From: Bacteroidales bacterium
GTDB taxonomy: Bacteria > Bacteroidota > Bacteroidia > Bacteroidales > P3
Direction: 5' to 3'
NCBI GenBank assembly: GCA_024400495.1
Contig: JAKSMR010000019.1
Location: forward strand, 1-52,659
Length of the DNA stretch: 52,659 nucleotides
Below, piece after piece: positions 47,297-52,659 of the stretch. The notes under the pieces were generated by a model. That model was not told where the DNA came from and ran no database searches. It saw nothing but the letters and a program-made list of their open reading frames with translations. The position numbers and the translations under genes are program-made. Each line of letters opens with the position of its first letter. The stretch's first letter is position 1.

Positions 47297-47731
47297 TTAT
47301 AGCACGATCACCGTCCAGAGTACAAAGCGTGCCGCCTTTCCGATAAGCATATAGAGGGCGCATTTCCATGGGTTGAGACGGTAGAATCCGAGGGCTATGG
47401 CGAAGAGGTCGCCCACGAAAGGCAGCCAGGTCATCAGCGCCAGCAGAGCGCCCCATCGGTCGACGCGGGCTTTCTGCTTCTCGAGGGTCTCGCGTTTGAC
47501 GCGGAGCCAGCGCTCGATCCACTCCCATCGGCCCATCCATCCTAGTGCATAGGAGGTGAGTCCGCCGAGCCAGTTGCCAAGGGTGGCGGCGATAAAGCAA
47601 GCCCATTGTGGCGCTCCGGCATAGAGGATGCCCACATAGAGGGCGTCGCTGGAGAACGGCACCACGGTGGCGGCGAGGAAGGAGCCGAGGAAAAGGCCCC
47701 ATACGCCCCATTGTTGGAGGAAGGCGATCAT
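47297..47731 (-). CDS. YqaA-family (DedA-like) membrane protein
   Basis: 144 residues. Features of the SNARE-associated/VTT-type domain are visible: FLGSFLAATVVPFSSDALYVGIL, the re-entrant GNWLGGLTSYALGWMGRW loop, and LLALMTWLPFVGDLFAIALGFYRLNPWKC. Relatives act in lipid scrambling or flipping in the inner membrane; the YqaA branch is unassigned. The ATG lies 6 bp after the stop of the K+ channel gene, so they are probably co-translated. The gene converges on the B12 operon, sharing the terminator region at 47239. Confidence 0.88.
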   Translation of the reverse strand: MIAFLQQWGVWGLFLGSFLAATVVPFSSDALYVGILYAGAPQWACFIAATLGNWLGGLTSYALGWMGRWEWIERWLRVKRETLEKQKARVDRWGALLALMTWLPFVGDLFAIALGFYRLNPWKCALYMLIGKAARFVLWTVIVL

Positions 47732-47737
47732 CGGCGG

Positions 47738-48814
47738 CTAGGAGAAGAACTGGTGGAAGAATCCGTGGCGTTCGGTGCTGATGAGGCGCGTGCCGCATCG
47801 GTTGCAGTATTTGGCGTCGGGGTTATCCTCTTCGTGTCCGCAGTGGGGACAGCGCTTGATCTCGATCTCCTCGGTCTCGAAGGTAGAGAGCACGTCGGCT
47901 TCGTCGTCATCGTCGCCAGAGCTCTGCTCGAGGAGCCGCTGCTTCTCTTCGTCGCGCTTCTTGCCCTCGCGGATGGTCTCTCCGGCCACGATGCCCGAGG
48001 GGACGGCGATGATGGAGTAGCCGAGGAGCATGACTACGATGGAGATGAAGCGTCCGGCATGGGTGACAGGCGTCACGTCGCCATAACCCACTGTGGTGAT
48101 GGTGACTACAGCCCAATAGATTCCGTTGGGGATGTGGGCGAACTGGGGGTTCTTCCCGTTTTCGAACATATACATCACGGCGCCGAGGATGACGGCAGCC
48201 AGGAAGGTGAAGAGCATGAAGATGAGGATGCGGTAGGCGCTGTTGCGGAGCACGGAGAGGAGATGCTGGCCTTCGCGGATGAACTTCTCCTGCTTGAAGA
48301 TGCGGAAGACGCGGAGGGTGCGCAGGATGCGGAGCACGGTGAGGGTCTGGGTGGCGGGGAAGAGGATGCTGAGGTAGGCGGGGAAGATGGAGAGGAAGTC
48401 GATGATGCCGTAGAAGGAGAAGATATATTTGGCGGGTTTCTTCAGGCAGTAGATGCGGAGGTAGTACTCGAAGGTGAAGACGACGGTGAAGATCCATTCC
48501 ACGGTCTTCAGTATCGTGCTCACGTGTCCGGTGATGCTGGGCGAGCTGTCGACGAGCATGAGGATGAGGTTGAGGAAGATAAGCACCAGCAACCAGATGT
48601 CGAACCTCTTGCCTGCCGGGGTGTCGCTCTTGAAGATGATGGTGTATATCTCCTTCTTGGTGAGGGAACGGTAGCGCTTGGGAAGGAGGATCTTGAAGAG
48701 GAGGGTGTGGAGGAAATTGCCGATATTCAGCATGATCCTCTTTCCTGTTTCAAGATATTGGAAGTTGAGGACGGCTTGCCAGAGTTTTTTCAGAAGGGCT
48801 AATATTTTGTTCAT
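47738..48814 (-). CDS. Voltage-gated-type ion channel with C-terminal zinc ribbon
   Basis: 358 residues. Six membrane helices are seen; S4 carries spaced arginines (LRILRTLRVFRIF), and the pore loop has the K+ filter TVGYGDVTP. The pore is followed by ISIVVMLLGYSIIAVPSGIVAGE (S6). After an acidic, Gln/Glu-rich linker (about 285-318, with a DDDDEAD patch) the protein ends in a zinc ribbon with two Cys pairs, CPHCG and CNRCG, instead of the usual RCK domain. The ribbon may gate the channel or bind a partner, or only stabilise the tail. It is co-directional with YqaA downstream and the M16 peptidase upstream. Confidence 0.92.
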   Translation of the reverse strand: MNKILALLKKLWQAVLNFQYLETGKRIMLNIGNFLHTLLFKILLPKRYRSLTKKEIYTIIFKSDTPAGKRFDIWLLVLIFLNLILMLVDSSPSITGHVSTILKTVEWIFTVVFTFEYYLRIYCLKKPAKYIFSFYGIIDFLSIFPAYLSILFPATQTLTVLRILRTLRVFRIFKQEKFIREGQHLLSVLRNSAYRILIFMLFTFLAAVILGAVMYMFENGKNPQFAHIPNGIYWAVVTITTVGYGDVTPVTHAGRFISIVVMLLGYSIIAVPSGIVAGETIREGKKRDEEKQRLLEQSSGDDDDEADVLSTFETEEIEIKRCPHCGHEEDNPDAKYCNRCGTRLISTERHGFFHQFFS

Positions 48815-48835
48815 GAGCGGGATGTTGTTGGAGTG

Positions 48836-50098
48836 TTATTCCTCGCGCAGGTAGTGGAGGATTGAGCATTGGGTTGGCTTGAAGGTGCTGCTGGCGACGC
48901 GCATCACATCGTCGGGCGTCACTTTGCGGTAGCGCTGAGGCTCTTTGTTCACCTGGTCTATGGCTCCGAGCCATTCGAAATGGCAGAGGGCGTTGGCGCG
49001 GTCGGCGGCCTTGTATTGCGAGAACTCGAAGGTGGCTTCGTATTTGTTCACCACCTTAAGTAGCTCGTTCTCATCTACTTTCTCGGTAGCGATGCGGTCG
49101 AGCTCCTGCCAGATCTTCTTCTCGGCAAGGGCGATGTCGACGCCTTCGCGCATGCGAGCGCTCACGATGAAGAGGCCCGGGCCCGATTCGCCGGAGATGT
49201 AGGCGTTGATCTCGGTAAAGAGCTCCTCTTTCTTCACCAGCTCCTGGATGAGGCGCGAGGAGCCTCCGTTGGAGAGCAGGTCGCTGATGATGTCGTAGGT
49301 CACGAAGTCGTCGCTCTGCCGGTCGCACATGGGGAAGCACATATAGAGCGCGTCGTTGGGTACGGGTCTGTGCACCACCAGGCGGCGTTCCTCCACCTGC
49401 TCCTCTTCCTGTGGGTAGAGGCGGGCGAAGGCCTTGGGCTTGGCGCTCTGGTGGAGTCCGCTGGAGGGGATGTCGCCGAAGAGCTCCTCGATGTCGCGCA
49501 GGGTCGTCGTGCTGTCGATGTTTCCGGCCACGCAGAGTATGGCGTTGTCGGGGCAGTAGAACTGCTGGAAGAAGCGTTTCACATCCTCCAGAGTGGCTTC
49601 GGAGACATGCCTGATGTCGGCCCCGATGGTGTTCCACCGGTAGGGATGTTTCTTGTAGCACATCGGGCGCAGCAGCATCCAGATGTCGCCATAGGGCTGG
49701 TTCTCGTAGCGCTGGTGGTACTCCTCGGTGACCACGCTCTGCTGCACCTCGAGCGCCTTCTGGTTGAGGGCGAGGCCGCGCATACGGTCGGCTTCGAGCC
49801 AGAGCGCCCTCCTCACGTGCTCGGCGGGGATGGTGATATAGTAGTTCGTGTAGTCGTTGGTGGTGTAGGCGTTGTTCTCGCCGCTCATCCCGTCGACAAC
49901 GATGTCGTAGTCGGGCACCTGCTCCGTGCCGCCAAACATGAGGTGTTCGAACAGATGGGCGAAGCCCGTGCGTGCGGGGTCCTCGTCGCGGGCTCCCACG
50001 TTGTAGAGCAGGTTCACGGTGGCCAGAGGCGTGTTCTTGTCCTCGTGCAGGATAACGGTGAGTCCGTTCGTGAGTATGTGTTTCGAGTAGGTGATCAT
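48836..50098 (-). CDS. M16-family zinc metallopeptidase
   Basis: 420 residues. The inverted zinc motif is HLFEH in FAHLFEHLMFGG (H-x-x-E-H), with the third ligand Glu in the ALEVQQSVVTEEYHQR helix (E-V-x-x-E region). The second half is the usual inactive-type M16 repeat (RPVPNDALYMCFPMCDRQSDD, LSNGGSSRLIQELVKKEELFTEI). There is no signal peptide, so it acts in the cytoplasm or needs another route. M16 enzymes degrade short peptides. A gap of 65 bp separates it from the methyltransferase gene upstream, and of 21 bp from the channel gene downstream. Confidence 0.94.
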   Translation of the reverse strand: MITYSKHILTNGLTVILHEDKNTPLATVNLLYNVGARDEDPARTGFAHLFEHLMFGGTEQVPDYDIVVDGMSGENNAYTTNDYTNYYITIPAEHVRRALWLEADRMRGLALNQKALEVQQSVVTEEYHQRYENQPYGDIWMLLRPMCYKKHPYRWNTIGADIRHVSEATLEDVKRFFQQFYCPDNAILCVAGNIDSTTTLRDIEELFGDIPSSGLHQSAKPKAFARLYPQEEEQVEERRLVVHRPVPNDALYMCFPMCDRQSDDFVTYDIISDLLSNGGSSRLIQELVKKEELFTEINAYISGESGPGLFIVSARMREGVDIALAEKKIWQELDRIATEKVDENELLKVVNKYEATFEFSQYKAADRANALCHFEWLGAIDQVNKEPQRYRKVTPDDVMRVASSTFKPTQCSILHYLREE

Positions 50099-50163
50099 TG
50101 TCGTAGGGTTTGGGGTGCGTTAGTCGCTTTTTTTTTTCTGTCTTTCGTCAGCCCGGTGGGGGT

Positions 50164-50868
50164 TTAGAGGTAGAAGGCCGCCGTGAGCTCCTTGTGGGCC
50201 TTGCTGTTGGTGTTGTCGGCCTCGCGGAGCACGAGCTCCCGTATGTCCGCCTCCTGGGGCACCTCGTGGGAGAGGGCGAGCAGGCTCCGTTTGACGGGGA
50301 GGTCGAGGCGGGTCCTTATGTCCAGACGGCGCTGCAGGTTGAGGTCGTAGTGCAGACGTGCCTTGCGCACCAGGTTGTCGGCGTCGGGGTTGGGGAGCAT
50401 CACGCAGAACGTGCCGTCGGGAGTGAGCAGGCGAGCCGCATGCTCCAGCAGCTCCACGAAGGGGAGCGTGTCTGTGTGGCGTGCTGTGTTGCGCTGGGCG
50501 TTAGGTCCTTTGAGCGAGTTGGTGAAGAACGGCGGGTTGCTCACGATGAGGTTGTAGCGGCTCTCCGTCTGGTAGTGCTGCAGGGGCGAGAGAAACACCT
50601 TCACGTTGTCGCTCCAGGGCGATCGGGCGATGTTCCCTGTGGCTTCTTCGATAGAGGCAGGGTCGAGGTCGATGCCATGCACTTCGGCCATAGGGTAGTG
50701 CTGGGCCATCATCAGCGCCACCACGCCGCATCCGGTGCCGATGTCGAGGATGCGGGAAGGGTTCTCGTTGTGTATCGACCGTGCCCAAGCGCCCAGAAGC
50801 ACGGCGTCGTTGCCCACCTTCTGCGACGAACGGTCGTCCTCTACTTCAAACTGCTTAAACTGGAACAT
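50164..50868 (-). CDS. tRNA1(Val) (adenine37-N6)-methyltransferase (TrmN6/YfiC)
   Basis: 234 residues from the ATG at 50868 (MFQFKQFEVEDDRSSQKVGNDAVLLGAW); a start 30 codons upstream encodes an unlikely basic N-terminus. The opening is the family pattern (F-x-F-K-x-F...K-V-x-T-D-x-x-L-L-G-A-W, with N for T). The SAM site is DIGTGCGVVALMM and the catalytic motif is SNPPFF (N-P-P-F for N6-adenine methylation). It modifies A37 of tRNA-Val in E. coli; target specificity here is inferred. It is upstream of the M16 gene on the same strand. Confidence 0.9.
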   Translation of the reverse strand: MFQFKQFEVEDDRSSQKVGNDAVLLGAWARSIHNENPSRILDIGTGCGVVALMMAQHYPMAEVHGIDLDPASIEEATGNIARSPWSDNVKVFLSPLQHYQTESRYNLIVSNPPFFTNSLKGPNAQRNTARHTDTLPFVELLEHAARLLTPDGTFCVMLPNPDADNLVRKARLHYDLNLQRRLDIRTRLDLPVKRSLLALSHEVPQEADIRELVLREADNTNSKAHKELTAAFYL

Positions 50869-50948
50869 AGTCGCAATAATATCTTTTTGATATAGATAAG
50901 AACGCCGGAAAATCATTTTTATTGTGTCATCCCTCAAAACCCACAAGC

Positions 50949-51240
50949 AAAAAGCCACTCTTCATTCAAAAAAAACGCCTGCAACGCATTCTCACATTCT
51001 CCGTTCTGCCCTGTGGGATTGTAAACAAACAAGCGACCTTTCCGCATGGAAAAACCGCTTGCAAATGAAAAACACCTGGATACTTGGATACCTTTTTGAA
51101 CCATGACGTAAAAACAAGCGACCTTTCACTTTCAAAAAAAACGCTTGCAAACGAAAAACACCTGGATACTTGGATACCTTTTTGAACCATGATGTAAAAA
51201 ACAAGCGGCCTTTCCGTAGAAAAGTCGCTTTGCAGATGAA
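50949..51240. repeat. Tandem ~86-bp array of hairpin units
   Basis: Three clear units begin at 51030, 51115 and 51202 (spacings 85 and 87); a decayed fourth is at about 50949. Each starts with a hairpin CAAGCG...CGCTTG (51030-51061, 51115-51147, 51202-51231). The spacer after it is nearly identical in the first two units, including CACCTGGATACTTGGATACC and TTGAACCATG. No gene is present. Confidence 0.8.
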
Positions 51241-51272
51241 AAAAAACCTCTCGCGAACGCACATCATACAAA

Positions 51273-51302
51273 AAAGGCGACTGTTTTTCACAAATCGCCT
51301 TT
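51273..51302 (-). terminator. Terminator of the BspA-like gene
   Basis: AAAGGCGA (51273-51280) pairs with TCGCCTTT (51295-51302), and the minus strand continues in a T run. It lies 30 bases past the stop of the gene at 51332. Confidence 0.75.
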
Positions 51303-51331
51303 CTTTTATTCTCGGGGAAGTAGATATCGCC

Positions 51332-52659
51332 TTACTTCACCACCACCTTGCGGGCGGGGTCGTTGCCCACCTGGACCATATATACGCCGCCGTAAGGCAT
51401 ACGGTATCGCTTGCCGTCTGAGGCCTTCTCGCGTACGATCAGGCGGCCCTGAATGTCATAGACGGAGAGCATCTGTCCTTCGGCACCGCTGAGGATGATG
51501 GCGCCGTGCTGGCCGAGGATAGTGTAGTTGTTTTCTACCTTGTTGATACCTTCGGTGTTGTCAGCAGCGAAATAGGCGGTATAGGTAGCGTTGGCCGTCA
51601 CCGTAACGGTGCGGTCGGCATTGGTGTTGTTGTCGTTCCAGCGCACAAAATGGTAGCCCTCGTTGGCCGTAGCGTGAATGGCGACCTCGCCGCCACTCAT
51701 AGCCATACCTCCGCCGCTGACGCTGCCCATCGTGGGATTGTCGCTAACCACCGTGATAGTAAACATTTGTTCATCCTCTGAGATGAAGAGAGCCGTCAGT
51801 TCCACATCGCTCTGAACAGCAAAAGTGTAGGGGGTTGCCGTAACCCCATTGCTCCAACCGGCGAAAACAAATCCAGTGTAGGCTGTCGCCGTCACGGTGC
51901 AAGGGCTCAGATACTCAAACTCGCTACCCGAGCAGCTCACCATGCCGCGCACTGGGTCGTTGCTCACCACGGCAACGCTATAGGTGTCGACAACAAATAT
52001 TGCAGTGAGGGTCGCATCTCCCGTCACCACATATTGTCTTGGGTTATCCCTGTTTCCGTCGCTCCAACGCACCAGATGATGATGCTCTGTTGGCGTAGCC
52101 GTCAGAGTTATGGTGTCAAGGTAGTCATATACACCTGCGCCGTCCACACTGCCCAAACTGGCATCGTTGCTCAGCAGGGTAATAGTATATTGGTTCTTGG
52201 CAAAGTAGGCGGTTATAACGGTGTCACCCTCTACTGCGATAGTATCCAATGCTTGTGTGCTGCCTGTGCTCCAATGGTCAAAATGATATCCATAGTTTGG
52301 GGTGGCGTTTACTACCACCATGGAGTCGCAACTTACGTTTCGGCCTTGCGATTGAATTATATAGGCAACACCTCCTTCTGCATTAACATTTACTGTCACA
52401 TGGATGTCCACGATAGGCTCACTCAATGCGCTGCGATAATCGTACCAACTGCTATTGTAATAGTAATTGGAATACGAGCCACAAGGCACATAAAACTTGA
52501 GGTTAGAGGAATTACCTGAGAATGCAGATGATCCGAGTGTTGGAGGATTGAATCCTTCCATGGTGACGCTGGTGAGGCCGCTGCAACCCCAGAAAGCAGA
52601 ATATCCGATGGAGGTCACCGAATTGGGGATGGTGACGCTGGTGAGGCCGCTGCAACCCT
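51332..52659 (-). CDS. BspA-like leucine-rich-repeat protein with InlB repeats and T9SS domain, 5' end outside window
   Basis: The frame stays open to the right edge, so the gene is cut at its start; 442 residues are visible. The visible N-terminus continues leucine-rich repeats of the LRR_5/BspA type (CSGLTSVTIPNSVTSIGYS, then FWGCSGLTSVTMEGF). Then come four divergent Listeria-Bacteroides (InlB-B) repeats (for example YGYHFDHWSTGSTQALDTI and EGYHFVRWNDNNTNADRTV). The C-terminus is a type A T9SS sorting domain (MLSVYDIQGRLIVREKASDG...GGVYMVQVG). It is predicted to be a surface adhesin-like protein exported by T9SS, like the C10 protease at 9121. Length and signal peptide are unseen. Confidence 0.88.
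   Translation of the reverse strand, partial: GCSGLTSVTIPNSVTSIGYSAFWGCSGLTSVTMEGFNPPTLGSSAFSGNSSNLKFYVPCGSYSNYYYNSSWYDYRSALSEPIVDIHVTVNVNAEGGVAYIIQSQGRNVSCDSMVVVNATPNYGYHFDHWSTGSTQALDTIAVEGDTVITAYFAKNQYTITLLSNDASLGSVDGAGVYDYLDTITLTATPTEHHHLVRWSDGNRDNPRQYVVTGDATLTAIFVVDTYSVAVVSNDPVRGMVSCSGSEFEYLSPCTVTATAYTGFVFAGWSNGVTATPYTFAVQSDVELTALFISEDEQMFTITVVSDNPTMGSVSGGGMAMSGGEVAIHATANEGYHFVRWNDNNTNADRTVTVTANATYTAYFAADNTEGINKVENNYTILGQHGAIILSGAEGQMLSVYDIQGRLIVREKASDGKRYRMPYGGVYMVQVGNDPARKVVVK

Noticed and set aside
50949-51240. Possible CRISPR array
   Set aside because: Spacings of 85-87 bases have near-identical spacers, the repeats are hairpins, and no cas genes are present. A CRISPR needs unique spacers.

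Overview
The window reads as chromosomal DNA of a GC-rich member of the Bacteroidales (Bacteroidota), most like an uncultured gut or oral-type lineage. Signs of this are Bacteroidota-type promoters (TTTG about 19-20 bp upstream of TAnnTTTGC, clearest at 9053-9085 and 36525-36556), TonB-dependent barrels with carboxypeptidase-regulatory-like N-termini, lipoproteins, a C10 cysteine protease and a BspA-like leucine-rich-repeat protein that both end in type IX secretion (T9SS) sorting domains, and a B12-riboswitch / BtuB / BtuG-like locus. Species cannot be named from sequence alone.

Layout. 1-1132: three small plus-strand genes of unknown or phage-like character (left one cut by the edge). 1648-7895: minus-strand DMT exporter, two small envelope proteins, tRNA-Gln(CUG) and a large outer-membrane barrel protein. 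8041-12999: plus-strand lipoprotein and a secreted 1292-residue C10 protease built from near-identical tandem modules. 13075-16927: minus-strand thioesterase, PhoR/PhoB-like two-component pair, small membrane protein and YeiH-type transporter. 17263-19331: plus-strand thioesterase and porin-like protein. 20201-33301: a long minus-strand housekeeping block (PepSY-like, purA, murB, marC, UDP-sugar dehydrogenase, YugP-type peptidase, AAA-CYTH fusion, LOG, small barrel, split transketolase with a vWA gene between its halves). 33452-36503: lipoprotein, TonB receptor and an overlapping small upstream gene. 37077-43049: a CzcCBA-type metal efflux operon headed by a histidine-rich small membrane protein. 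43254-47152: YkvA protein, then cobalamin riboswitch, BtuB-like receptor and BtuG-like lipoprotein. 47297-50868: YqaA, K+ channel with zinc ribbon, M16 peptidase, TrmN6. 51332-end: BspA-like T9SS cargo, cut by the right edge.

How the genes work together. The clearest functional units are B12 capture (riboswitch plus receptor plus surface binder), divalent-metal efflux (His-rich protein, adaptor, RND pump, outer-membrane factor), the two-component pair, and T9SS-exported surface/secreted proteins with Listeria-Bacteroides (InlB-type) repeats.

The most unusual signals are in intergenic DNA. (1) A palindromic MITE-like family: two ~187-bp copies whose inverted ends and centres have changed in a pairing-preserving way, plus two miniature copies that abut stop codons. 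(2) Four scattered arrays with an exact 11-bp period and a shared TAGCGTC core, one of which starts on a stop codon. (3) A 26-bp inverted repeat built of TTCCAGTT blocks around a ~100-bp AT-rich core. (4) A tandem ~86-bp array of hairpins whose stem sequence recurs as a terminator at the other end of the window.
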